NCBI GenBank assembly: GCA_031254385.1
Contig: JAIRUO010000141.1
Coordinates: 1-7,234 of the forward strand
DNA: 7,234 nt
Reading direction: 5' to 3'
Source of the DNA: Treponema sp.
Lineage (GTDB): Bacteria; Spirochaetota; Spirochaetia; Treponematales; Breznakiellaceae
The notes beneath the pieces were generated by a model. That model saw nothing but the letters and a program-made list of their open reading frames with translations. It had not been told where the DNA came from and made no database searches. Both the position numbers and the translations under genes were made by a program. This document shows, in pieces, positions 1 to 5,726 of the stretch. Each line of letters starts with the position of its first letter. Position 1 is the first letter of the stretch.

Positions 1-75
1 CAGTCCCAAGACTCCGTTGGCGATAAGATACAGCGCTACTGAAATCTTCCAAAGTAACGAGCCTATTCCTTTCAT
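1..75 (-). CDS. N-terminus of a small membrane protein (partial, runs off the window)
   Basis: Reading leftward from an ATG at 75-73, 25 codons stay open to the window edge. The peptide starts MKGIGSLLWKISVALYLIAN and continues hydrophobic, which suits a signal-anchor or first membrane helix after a short basic start. A GAGAGG ribosome site lies about seven bases before the ATG (in 76-90), which supports the start. The rest of the gene is outside the window, so neither length nor function can be judged. It diverges from queH across about 330 bases. I recognise only a general resemblance to small treponemal membrane proteins; no family is assigned. Confidence 0.65.
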   Translation of the reverse strand, partial: MKGIGSLLWKISVALYLIANGVLGL

Positions 76-407
76 AATAAACCTCTCAATCAATTCAATC
101 AATTTTTTACTGAGATTCACAATAATACGAAGTAGAAAATACAACGTATTCTGTGTCCTCAATTAAGCTCAACGAGCTTGTAAAGAGTTTAACCTAAATT
201 TGTAAAATTAGCAATAGCAAGCTATAAAATAATCAGAATCCTTGTATTTCCTCTGAATTTTGTATTTTTATACCATTTTAGTGCAGTTTTTGGAGAATTT
301 TGATAATTTATAAGCCTAAATATGACTGAATTTGAATAAATATAGGAACCCTATATAATACACCACTGTTCCCCTACGAGAAATTTTGTTAATATAATAA
401 TGTGAAT
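76..407. other. Divergent intergenic region between the membrane protein and queH
   Basis: This is AT-rich non-coding sequence; no credible gene was seen on either strand. It holds a perfect 9-bp tandem repeat of TCAATCAAT at 86-94 and 95-103, just upstream of the leftward gene's ribosome site. It also holds a perfect 6-bp inverted repeat with a 3-base loop (AAGCTC/GAGCTT, 165-179) that could be an operator or small hairpin; there is no T-run after it, so it does not look like a terminator. The rightward promoter is listed separately. No convincing leftward promoter was found, although TATTAT on the minus strand around 123-128 could be a -10. Confidence 0.6.
332..359 (+). promoter_or_regulatory. 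Likely sigma-70-type promoter for the queH-tatD operon
   Basis: A TTGAAT -35 element (332-337) and a perfect TATAAT -10 element (354-359) are separated by 16 bases. Transcription would start near 366, giving a leader of about 40 bases before the queH ATG at 408. The match is by eye. Confidence 0.55.
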
Positions 408-950
408 ATGAAAATCCTAGTCCATGCCTGCTGCGCTCCCTGCTCCACCGCCTTTCTGACAGGTCTGAAAAACGAAACAAAAAACGATGAAACCATAATT
501 CCTCATCTTTTCTGGTATAACCCAAACATCCACCCTTTTACCGAATACCAATCTCGCAGAGACAGCCTTGCCGCTTTTGCCCAGGACGAAAAGATAGAAC
601 TAATAGTGGAAGACGAATACGGACTGCGCAAATTTTTAAGCACCCTGTCCGGGTCTTATGATGAGGGGCGCTGCCTTCTCTGCTACAGGATGAGGCTGGA
701 AAAAACCGCGTATCTGGCATTGGAAAAGGGCTACAACGCCTTCTCCACGACCTTGCTTGTCAGCCTTTACCAAAAACACGACCTTATTCAACAGGTGGGA
801 GAAGAGTGCGCTAACCAATTTGGCATACAATTCTTCTACCGGGATTTCCGCCCCTGGTTTAGGGAAGGCCAAAAAAAGGCCAGGGAAAAAGGCCGCTACA
901 TGCAGAAATACTGCGGCTGTATTTTTAGCGAAGAAGAACGGTATAAGTAA
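408..950 (+). CDS. queH: QueH-type epoxyqueuosine reductase
   Basis: QueH reduces epoxyqueuosine to queuosine in tRNA, the last step of queuosine synthesis, and replaces the cobalamin-dependent QueG in many bacteria. The 180-residue product has the family's metal-binding cysteines: HACCAPC at residues 6-12 (C8, C9, C12), the RCLLCYRMRLEKTA block (C89, C92), and the KYCGCIFSEEERY tail (C169, C171). The YNPNIHP stretch near residue 37 is also typical. Length is normal and no key residue is missing. An in-frame GTG at 402 is possible, but the ATG at 408 gives the standard MKIL.H.CCAPC start. The ribosome site is weak. Its stop overlaps the tatD start by one base (TAATG), so the two genes are probably co-transcribed and translationally coupled. 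Confidence 0.93.
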   Translation: MKILVHACCAPCSTAFLTGLKNETKNDETIIPHLFWYNPNIHPFTEYQSRRDSLAAFAQDEKIELIVEDEYGLRKFLSTLSGSYDEGRCLLCYRMRLEKTAYLALEKGYNAFSTTLLVSLYQKHDLIQQVGEECANQFGIQFFYRDFRPWFREGQKKAREKGRYMQKYCGCIFSEEERYK

Positions 951-1783
951 TGCTATGTGATGCACACTGCCATCCTTATGATCTCCTTAGCCACCTGAGC
1001 AAGAATGAACTTGAGGCTGGCATGAGCGAGATTGCCTTTGCGGCAAGCTCATGGAACTTGGAGCAATTTGAGTACCACGAAAGCCTGGCCAGAAAAGCGG
1101 CCTCCCAGGACATTGAGGGGCAAAGCCGTGCTCCCGTGGTTCTCTGTTTTGCAGTTCACCCCCAGTTCCCGGCATCATCGCTTTTGCCTGGAGTAAGCCA
1201 GGGTCGCAATGACGGGCATTATATTGACAATGTTCTTCTGCCACTGCTGGAAAACTTGGCTGCGGAGAAACGCCTGCACGCGATAGGCGAAGCAGGTTTT
1301 GATTTGTTTAATGCTGAATTCAGAAACACAGAAAAGACTCAGGACAAAATTTTTTGTCATCATTTAGAAGTTGCATTAAAGTACGAGCTTCCCATGGTAC
1401 TCCATGTACGCAAGGCCATGCACAAAATTTTTCCCCATGCCAAAAAATTAAAAAAATTACCGTCTGTTATTTTTCATAATTGGTCTGGAACCGTTGGGGA
1501 AGGGGAGTCCCTGCTGCGCCAGGGGGTCAACGCTTTTTTTTCTTTTGGGGCGGCTATTGTTAATAATCATAAGCAGGCTCAAAGGTGTTGTGCCGCGCTT
1601 CCTTTAGACAGGATACTTGTTGAAACCGATGCTCCCTATTTGCCGCCGTGGGGAAAGCCTTTTTCGTCATGGGCGGATCTGCCTTTGATTTACAAGGTGG
1701 CTTCCGATCTTAGGGATGGGGCGGAACTGGAAGCTGTTGTGGAGGGGAATTTTTTTAGGGCATTTGGTATGGGTAGGATTTAG
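950..1783 (+). CDS. TatD-family metal-dependent hydrolase
   Basis: TatD-family proteins are cytoplasmic metal-dependent TIM-barrel hydrolases; characterised members act as DNases (3'-5' exonuclease or DNA-repair roles) or as D-amino-acyl-tRNA hydrolases. All expected ligands are visible in the 277-residue product: DAHCH near the start (H6, H8), the catalytic glutamate in IGEAGFD (E114), H152 in LHVRKA, H176 in VIFHNWSG and D227 in ILVETDAPYLPP. Length is near the family norm (about 260). The ATG overlaps the queH stop by one base. The last codons (Arg-Ile-stop) lie inside the short repeat at 1774-1809, so the repeat supplies the natural end of the gene. The exact substrate cannot be told from sequence, so no symbol is given. 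Confidence 0.9.
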   Translation: MLCDAHCHPYDLLSHLSKNELEAGMSEIAFAASSWNLEQFEYHESLARKAASQDIEGQSRAPVVLCFAVHPQFPASSLLPGVSQGRNDGHYIDNVLLPLLENLAAEKRLHAIGEAGFDLFNAEFRNTEKTQDKIFCHHLEVALKYELPMVLHVRKAMHKIFPHAKKLKKLPSVIFHNWSGTVGEGESLLRQGVNAFFSFGAAIVNNHKQAQRCCAALPLDRILVETDAPYLPPWGKPFSSWADLPLIYKVASDLRDGAELEAVVEGNFFRAFGMGRI

Positions 1784-1809
1784 GGGTTAGGATTTAGGAT
1801 GTAGGGGTT
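1774..1809 (+). repeat. TAGGATTTAGGGG-type repeat, copy 1
   Basis: The 20-mer TAGGATTTAGGGGTTAGGAT (1774-1793) is followed by a 7-bp duplication (TTAGGAT) and then GTAGGGGTT. The reverse complement of the same unit, without the extra 7 bp, occurs at 6091-6119. The repeat contains the stop codons of both convergent genes: TAG of tatD at 1781-1783 and TAA of the ATPase at 1787-1789. It also encodes the last six residues (PLHPKS) of the ATPase. Confidence 0.8.
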
Positions 1810-3007
1810 GTTCTACCCCCAGCCTCCTTCTCAACTCTCCCAGAGACACGACATCAATGCCCGGCTTAAGGGGCCAACTGTCCGGGGAGGGGGTGACTAC
1901 AAAAGTATGTTTGGGTGCAATGTCCTCAAAAGCAAGATAATTTCCTTTGCTTAAATCTGGACTGAACGAGACTTTACATTCTACTGCGTATATAAATCCG
2001 TCTATGTTGATCACAAAATCAGCTTCTGCGCCGTTAGATGTTCGGTAGTAACAAATTTCTGCGCATGGATACCAGCCGCGGAGATTTGCAAGCACTATCT
2101 GTTCCCAAACCGCCCCGAATACAGGATGCCCGGATAGTTCCTCAAAAGAATGAAGTCCCAGCAGGACGGCGGTTATTCCCGAATCGGCGATGTATACTTT
2201 TGGTGCCTTGACGAGCCGTTTGTTCAAATTGGAAAACCAGGGCGGTACTACCTCCACCATATAGGTGCTTGCAAGCAGGTCTATGTATCCTTTAACCGAT
2301 ACGGAACTAATCCCCAAGGAAGAAGCCAATGTCGAATAATTTACCGTCTGCCCGTTTATGTGGGCCAGCATACGCCAGAGCCGCCCCATTGCTGCGGGGG
2401 TAAACTCTTTCCACTGGAGCAGGTCACGCTCAAGAAATGTGGCGATAAAATCCTCCCGCCATTGGTACGATACCTTCTTGTCGCGGATCAAAATACTTCT
2501 GGGAAAACCGCCAGCGGAAAAATAGCGTTCCATGGAAATACCTTCAAGTTCGTCCCATAGAAAAGGAGTCAAGCGCTTATAGGACACCCTTCCTGCTAGC
2601 GATTCTGAACTTTGTTTGAGAAGGTCTCGCGAAGCGGAGCCGAGGATGATAAAACATCCCGGCCTGTCCCATTCATCCACAAGGCTACGAATCAGAGGGA
2701 AAAGTTCCGGCTTCCGCTGGACTTCGTCTATGCAAATAAGTCTACCCTTTAGGGCACTAAGGAACCACTCACCATTATCCAACTTCCTAATGTCCGAGGG
2801 CCGCTCTAAATCAAGGTACACACAATCAGATATCAGTCTGGACAGGAATTTACTGCGTTTTTTTGTTGTCTTTAGCATATCCCCTTTAACTAACTGCTTT
2901 ATCAGGGTAGACTTACCACATTGCCGGGGGCCGGTAATGGCGGTAACCGGGAAATTTTCAAGAGATTCAATAAGGGATGGTTCAATAAACCGGGAAAAAT
3001 AGTCCAT
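1787..3007 (-). CDS. DUF4143-type AAA ATPase
   Basis: This is a 406-residue ATPase of the widespread AAA_14 plus DUF4143 architecture, whose biological role is not settled. Visible motifs are Walker A GPRQCGKST (residues 26-34), Walker B LICIDE (90-95), a sensor-like ILGSAS strand near 122, and a C-terminal region with GAEADFVI followed by AVECK, which resembles the D...ExK core of PD-(D/E)XK nuclease folds. Length is normal for the family, so the gene looks intact. The start is set at the ATG ending at 3007 because GGAGGA (3016-3011) lies four to five bases upstream; an ATG five codons earlier (3022) overlaps that ribosome site and is unlikely. A large palindrome abuts the ribosome site. The last residues (PLHPKS) come from the short repeat shared with the tatD end. 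Members of this family are often scattered as lone accessory genes. Confidence 0.9.
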   Translation of the reverse strand: MDYFSRFIEPSLIESLENFPVTAITGPRQCGKSTLIKQLVKGDMLKTTKKRSKFLSRLISDCVYLDLERPSDIRKLDNGEWFLSALKGRLICIDEVQRKPELFPLIRSLVDEWDRPGCFIILGSASRDLLKQSSESLAGRVSYKRLTPFLWDELEGISMERYFSAGGFPRSILIRDKKVSYQWREDFIATFLERDLLQWKEFTPAAMGRLWRMLAHINGQTVNYSTLASSLGISSVSVKGYIDLLASTYMVEVVPPWFSNLNKRLVKAPKVYIADSGITAVLLGLHSFEELSGHPVFGAVWEQIVLANLRGWYPCAEICYYRTSNGAEADFVINIDGFIYAVECKVSFSPDLSKGNYLAFEDIAPKHTFVVTPSPDSWPLKPGIDVVSLGELRRRLGVEQPLHPKS

Positions 3008-3010
3008 ATT

Positions 3011-3016
3011 TCCTCC
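3011..3016 (-). promoter_or_regulatory. Ribosome binding site deciding the ATPase start
   Basis: The minus strand reads GGAGGA, then AAT, then ATG. This site selects the ATG at 3007-3005 over the upstream in-frame ATG at 3022-3020. Its first two G residues are also the last bases of the adjoining palindrome. Confidence 0.75.
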
Positions 3017-3051
3017 ATGCAAATTTAAAGTTAAACTTTAAATCTGCATGG
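3015..3051. promoter_or_regulatory. 37-bp near-perfect palindrome next to the ATPase ribosome site
   Basis: The two 18-base arms around the single central base 3033 match at 17 of 18 positions. The outer arms read CCATGCA/TGCATGG and the inner arms are ATTTAAAGTT-like. On the leftward transcript the one mismatch becomes a G-U wobble, so the RNA could form an almost unbroken 18-bp hairpin whose 3' foot runs into GGAGGA. It may be an operator for a dimeric DNA-binding protein, a translation-controlling hairpin, or an mRNA-stabilising 5' stem. No T-run follows, so it is not a standard terminator. Confidence 0.75.
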
Positions 3052-3114
3052 ATAGCTTAATACAAAAAAAGGCAAAATGCAAGGGGCGGCTGGCATCATG
3101 TACGTATACTTTAG

Positions 3115-3192
3115 TTGGAAATAGCCCGAAAACTCAAAGCTATGGGTATGTCGCAGGAGCAGATAAAAACGGCTACCGGAATCTCAATATAA
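3115..3192 (+). pseudogene. C-terminal scrap resembling Rpn/PD-(D/E)XK transposases
   Basis: Reading from 3115, a 25-codon stretch encodes LEIARKLKAMGMSQEQIKTA and then TGISI before a TAA at 3190-3192. This pattern (ExARxLKxMGxxxEQIxxATGIS) is the usual C-terminal tail of Rpn-family (PD-(D/E)XK nuclease family transposase) proteins. A stop codon lies immediately upstream (TAG, 3112-3114), and neither of the other frames before it gives a recognisable continuation, so only the tail survives. The call rests on motif memory over a short stretch and should be read as a probable remnant. Confidence 0.45.
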
Positions 3193-3304
3193 GCAGAAAC
3201 GGTGTCAGGCACTTTGGCATAGCACTATCACCTATAATTATGAGAAATGAGAACCATAGACTAGTAACACAAAATATCGCTCGATGATAATCGTTAAGCG
3301 CTGA

Positions 3305-3487
3305 TTTTGTTATCTGAAACAAAATGAATTAGCAAACTTTACACAAAGCGTTGTATCGAAACTTGAAAACCGTAAAGACATTCGAATTTCCACATTGATA
3401 GATTATCTGGACAGCCTTGGTATGGGACTGGAGATAACCGCCTATCCCAAAAACTCTAAAAAGAAAGAATTATTACTGCGGGTGTGA
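3305..3487 (+). pseudogene. 3' half of an XRE/HigA-type antitoxin gene
   Basis: Sixty codons from 3305 to the TGA at 3485-3487 encode a product containing TQSVVSKLENRKDIRISTL followed by IDYLDSLGMGLEITAYPK. This is the recognition helix and C-terminal part of HTH antitoxins of HigA/XRE type found with RelE/HigB-like toxins. The frame begins after a TGA at 3302-3304 and has no usable start codon. The first helices of the HTH are missing or shifted: LLSET in the neighbouring frame around 3307-3321 could be the continuation across a frameshift near 3322. No toxin gene is seen next to it. It is therefore a relic of a toxin-antitoxin locus. It ends 22 bases before the truncated VTT copy. Confidence 0.7.
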
Positions 3488-3509
3488 TTGTCTTCACCAT
3501 ACTACACCC

Positions 3510-3863
3510 ATGGAACAAGCCAAAGTCCGCCTAATAATCCTTGCTGCAATTTTCGCAATAGGCACTGTAACGCTGACCATAGTCTTCTGGCCTTTTATCA
3601 GGGACTTGCAGAATCCCGAATACCGGGAAGCCTTTAGCCTCTGGGTGCAGGGATTGGGCTTTTATGGGGTGCTGATCCTCTTTGGCATCCATGTTTTGCA
3701 GATGGTGGTAGCTGTTATTCCGGGCGGACCGGTCGCGCTTGTTGCCGGGGCTGCTTATGGCGCATGGGCCGGAACCGCGATAATAGTCGCGGGCTGTGTT
3801 TTTACCTCAACCGTTATCTTTTTTATGGTTAAAAAATTCGGGCTGCCCCTTTTGCGGCGCTTC
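3510..3863 (+). repeat. Direct repeat, copy A (5' part of VTT gene)
   Basis: This copy matches 6133-6486 base for base without gaps except for about 22 substitutions. Weak similarity continues about ten bases upstream (TACT...CCATGG). The right edge, at 3863/6486, is sharp. The centres of the two copies are 2623 bp apart in direct orientation, flanking the AT-rich cassette. Confidence 0.92.
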
Positions 3864-3893
3864 AAGGAATCAATTATTACTTCCGCTTTTTAA
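3510..3893 (+). pseudogene. Truncated TVP38/TMEM64 (VTT) gene copy
   Basis: The first 118 codons match the intact VTT gene at 6133, with about 22 base differences in 354 (roughly 94% identity) and six amino-acid changes. After base 3863 the match stops abruptly. The frame then runs nine junk codons (KESIITSAF) into the 3' end of the opposite-strand TPR gene and stops at 3891-3893. The product keeps the first membrane helix (about 9-30) and the PGGPVALVAGAAYG re-entrant motif (71-84). It lacks the second half with GTPKDLLTW and LGRIP, so it should not make a working VTT domain. Thirteen of the 19 differing codons are silent, which suggests the two copies diverged mostly while under selection. 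It has no clear ribosome site. Confidence 0.9.
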
Positions 3894-4559
3894 TTGAACA
3901 AGTTCATCTCTTACCAGTTGGGCGTTTATGTTATTAGGATCAATCCGAAGAAATTCCTCAAAATCATTGATGGCTTCTTTTGTATTACCGAATTGTGAGT
4001 TTAAAAGGCCACGCTTGGCAAACGCTTCGGCATTATCAGGAGCTAATTCTATGACTTTATTATAGTCCTCAAGAGCTTTTTCCAGTTCTTCCAAAATAAA
4101 ATAGGCAAGCCCACGATTATAGTATGGTTCCATCTCATTTGGTGAAAGCTCAATGGCCTTAGTACAATCGCTTACTGCTTTTTGAGGTTCCCTCATTTTT
4201 AAATATATATTTGCACGATTAGCGTAAGCTTCAACATAGTTTGCATCTAGTTTAATTGCTTTTGTAAAGTCATCTAGAGACTTTTTTATATTGCCACTAG
4301 ATTCTGCATATACCAATCCACGGTTAAAATATGATTTGGCCTCGTTAGGGTCAAGCTTTATAGATTTCTCTAGGTCTTTTAGGGCCTTCTTAAAGTCTCC
4401 TTTTTCTAAATATAGTTCACTCCTAATAAGATAAGCCCCAATAAAATTGGGAGTCTTTCGAATACTGTCATTAATGAAACTAAGTGCTCTAATCAAACCA
4501 CCCTTTTCATATTCTGTCATTGTCTGTGCAAGTAAGTCATCATATTTCTGCTTTTCCAT
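3870..4559 (-). CDS. TPR-repeat protein
   Basis: The 229-residue protein is almost entirely tetratricopeptide repeats, which form a helical scaffold for protein-protein binding. About six 34-residue units are visible (near 5-38, 39-72, 73-107, 108-141, 142-175 and 176-209), each with the A/S-Y/F-x-x-R-x-x-x-Y and K-A-x-x-D-x-x-K-A-I-x-L-x-P-N signatures, followed by a short capping helix. There is no signal peptide or membrane helix, so it should be cytoplasmic. A GGAGG site seven bases before the ATG (AGGAAAATAAATG) supports the start. It lies 47 bases after the YidD-like gene on the same strand and is probably the last gene of the operon. Its stop codon is only six bases from the end of the truncated VTT repeat, so the cassette edge abuts this gene. 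The binding partner is unknown; the YidD-like protein is an obvious candidate. Confidence 0.9.
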   Translation of the reverse strand: MEKQKYDDLLAQTMTEYEKGGLIRALSFINDSIRKTPNFIGAYLIRSELYLEKGDFKKALKDLEKSIKLDPNEAKSYFNRGLVYAESSGNIKKSLDDFTKAIKLDANYVEAYANRANIYLKMREPQKAVSDCTKAIELSPNEMEPYYNRGLAYFILEELEKALEDYNKVIELAPDNAEAFAKRGLLNSQFGNTKEAINDFEEFLRIDPNNINAQLVRDELVQLKSGSNN

Positions 4560-4606
4560 TTATTTTCCTCCATGCTACTAGGCAACAGACCACCATTGCG
4601 CTGATA

Positions 4607-5047
4607 TTAAGGATAATCAATTTTATAATCCCCCCCCCGGCATATATATATTAATCGATATAACCCCCTTCGCATGCCTTTTAACGCACCATATTTTTTA
4701 ACTGCTAAAATCATATATTCTGAACATGTCGGCATACATAAGCATCTACGACGAAATTGTTCTGGCATATAATGTTGATATATTTCAACAGTACCGATTA
4801 TTATTTTTTTTAGAAATATAAACATCATTAAGAACAAGGCAAACAGAAAAACAAATGTGAAGGGAATATGCACAAATACTAATTTTACGATAATAGACAT
4901 AATAAAACTGACAAGCAATAGAAAAGATGAAAAAATAACTGCACTAAGAATGTTTGTCTTAGGGCGAATTAATTTTCGTTTTAAGACATAGTCCCTAGCT
5001 ATTTCTTTCTCTTCTATTCTTGTCATTTTGTCTTTGTGTCTACTCAC
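4607..5047 (-). CDS. YidD-like membrane protein with N-terminal membrane hairpin
   Basis: The C-terminal part (about residues 82-146) matches the YidD family, which assists YidC in inserting inner-membrane proteins. Seen here are IYQHYMP, CxCMPTCSEYMILAVKKYG, ALKG and a final CRGGDYKIDYP, against the family pattern CRFxPTCSEYAxxAxxxYGxxKG...GGYDPVP. Ordinary YidD is about 70-90 residues. This protein has roughly 80 extra N-terminal residues: a charged start (1-31) and two hydrophobic helices (about 33-54 and 58-79). The start is uncertain. The GTG at 5047 overlaps the upstream stop by eight bases but lies right against GGAGG (5052-5048), while the ATG at 5026 would leave a 21-base gap. A run of nine G residues encodes part of the conserved CRGGD end. 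It differs from chromosomal yidD in context (not beside rnpA/yidC), so a specialised role is likely. Confidence 0.8.
   Translation of the reverse strand: MSRHKDKMTRIEEKEIARDYVLKRKLIRPKTNILSAVIFSSFLLLVSFIMSIIVKLVFVHIPFTFVFLFALFLMMFIFLKKIIIGTVEIYQHYMPEQFRRRCLCMPTCSEYMILAVKKYGALKGMRRGLYRLIYICRGGDYKIDYP
4630..4638 (-). repeat. Nine-base G tract inside the YidD-like gene
   Basis: On the coding (minus) strand the sequence reads TGCC followed by nine G in total and then ATTAT. With nine G the frame ends after DYKIDYP. With eight G it would stay open for about 30 codons, through the intergenic gap and into the start of the TPR gene. With ten G it stops after three codons (G, L, stop). Runs of this length are prone to slippage. 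Confidence 0.85.
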
Positions 5048-5495
5048 CCTCCATCGATTCTTTTAAAATGATGATCAAAGCGTCTTGCCAATTATGCATG
5101 TCACTGTCTTTTTTTGCAGTAACGGATTTGAGAATTCCGCCAACAATAAAGTTACCTTTTGCCTTTAAGTCAGATCCAGTATTTGATATCAAATGTTGGA
5201 CACCAAAACCCGTAACCCAATTGAAATCTGCAAGCGTAAATACGCCTTGCGATGTAAGACGGAGACAAACCTTTCCCCAGCCTTTTTCATGTTCAGGGTG
5301 AAAAACAGTCAAACAGTCCTGTTTGGTCATCCCAAGACACCCGCTTTTTACTTTGTCTGCTTTAAATGCAATCGGGATTTGCAGCTCTTTTGCTTTCTCC
5401 TCAAAACCTTTTCTAAAGTCTTCTAGCTTGAGTTGTCCTTTAACTCTCAAATTAGACACTTCCTGCAACGGACTTAGACTGTTGATACTGATCAT
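5040..5495 (-). CDS. Unrecognised 151-aa protein, first gene of the cassette operon
   Basis: I do not recognise a named family with confidence. The protein has no signal peptide or membrane helix. It has a charged N-terminal third (about 18-45: LRVKGQLKLEDFRKGFEEKA). A central block follows, KSGCLGMTKQDCLTVFHPEH and then WGKVCLRL, with two cysteines and a paired histidine (HPEH). The C-terminal half is glycine- and lysine-rich and ends in an amphipathic helix. The HPEH/CLRL block looks like a conserved core of a small soluble family. An AAAGGAG site (5509-5503) seven bases before the ATG supports the start. A strong promoter lies about 110 bases upstream. The stop overlaps the GTG start of the YidD-like gene by eight bases, so the two are likely made together. 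The divergent XRE gene probably regulates it. Confidence 0.8.
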   Translation of the reverse strand: MISINSLSPLQEVSNLRVKGQLKLEDFRKGFEEKAKELQIPIAFKADKVKSGCLGMTKQDCLTVFHPEHEKGWGKVCLRLTSQGVFTLADFNWVTGFGVQHLISNTGSDLKAKGNFIVGGILKSVTAKKDSDMHNWQDALIIILKESMEGE

Positions 5496-5510
5496 TAAAA
5501 TACTCCTTTC

Positions 5511-5530
5511 CCAATACTATCTTGTATTGG
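5511..5530. promoter_or_regulatory. Hairpin abutting the ribosome site, or rightward terminator
   Basis: Perfect 7-bp arms CCAATAC (5511-5517) and GTATTGG (5524-5530) enclose a 6-base loop. Read rightward, the stem is followed by eight T residues (5531-5538), as in an intrinsic terminator, which would stop antisense transcription leaving the cassette operon. Read leftward, the 3' arm ends at 5511 and the GAAAGGAG ribosome site begins at the next base, so it could also control translation of the 151-aa protein or stabilise the mRNA. Confidence 0.6.
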
Positions 5531-5550
5531 TTTTTTTTGTGTTTCCCCTA

Positions 5551-5599
5551 TGGGTGTGGCGGAAAAATGTCCGCTAGCATATCCGTTACGCCAACTACC
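5551..5599 (-). promoter_or_regulatory. Structured leader of the cassette operon
   Basis: The region between the predicted transcription start (near 5599) and the 5511-5530 hairpin contains competing inverted repeats. GCGGA/TCCGC has a 6-base loop (5559-5574). TGGCG at 5557-5561 pairs with CGCCA at 5589-5593. A looser TGG...CCA match frames the whole block. The two stems share bases and so exclude each other, as expected of a switching leader, though an operator for the XRE protein is equally possible. It matches no riboswitch class I can name. Confidence 0.4.
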
Positions 5600-5605
5600 A
5601 TAATT

Positions 5606-5634
5606 ATATTAAAAGATAACCATGATAATGTCAA
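5606..5634 (-). promoter_or_regulatory. Strong sigma-70-type promoter for the leftward operon
   Basis: On the minus strand a perfect TTGACA -35 element (5634-5629) is followed by 17 bases and TAATAT (5611-5606) as the -10 element. Transcription would begin near 5599, giving a leader of about 100 bases before the 151-aa protein start at 5495. It lies in the intergenic space shared with the divergent XRE gene. Confidence 0.7.
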
Positions 5635-5698
5635 TATACTACCACCGATAATGCTAAATTCTCCATTTTTTATTAAACCATATCATATTCACTATATA

Positions 5699-5726
5699 TA
5701 ATGAAGAAAAAATAATGAAGAAAAAG
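5699..5726 (+). repeat. 14-bp tandem duplication over the XRE start codon
   Basis: TAATGAAGAAAAAA (5699-5712) is followed directly by TAATGAAGAAAAAG (5713-5726), differing only in the last base. The first ATG (5701) opens a four-codon frame, MKKK-stop, whose TAA overlaps the real ATG (5715) by one base. The first copy also supplies the only weak ribosome-site-like GAAG before the real start. Confidence 0.8.

Noticed and set aside
402..407. GTG start for queH six bases upstream
   Set aside because: Possible, but QueH proteins normally begin MKIL.H.CCAPC, which fits the ATG at 408; neither start has a strong ribosome site.
636..965. Leftward open frame of 109 codons
   Set aside because: It is the shadow of queH, whose cysteine motifs are intact on the plus strand.
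1801..1820. Short stem GGGGT/ACCCC as a terminator between tatD and the ATPase
   Set aside because: The stem has only five pairs, no T-run follows on either strand, and it lies within ATPase coding sequence.
2150..3002. Long open frames on the plus strand (2150-2560 and 2616-3002)
   Set aside because: They are antisense to the DUF4143 ATPase, whose Walker motifs and full-length domain make it the real gene.
3048..3287. 79-codon rightward open frame across the degraded region
   Set aside because: No recognisable domain and no ribosome site, and it runs out of frame over the Rpn-like and antitoxin relics; better explained as chance.
5551..5599. Possible integron attC site (imperfect palindrome with bulged bases near a cassette of unknown genes)
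   Set aside because: The RYYYAAC and GTTRRRY core boxes are not present at the ends (the nearest strings, GTTACGC and CGCCAAC, do not fit), and the genes are not arranged as single-ORF cassettes separated by such sites.
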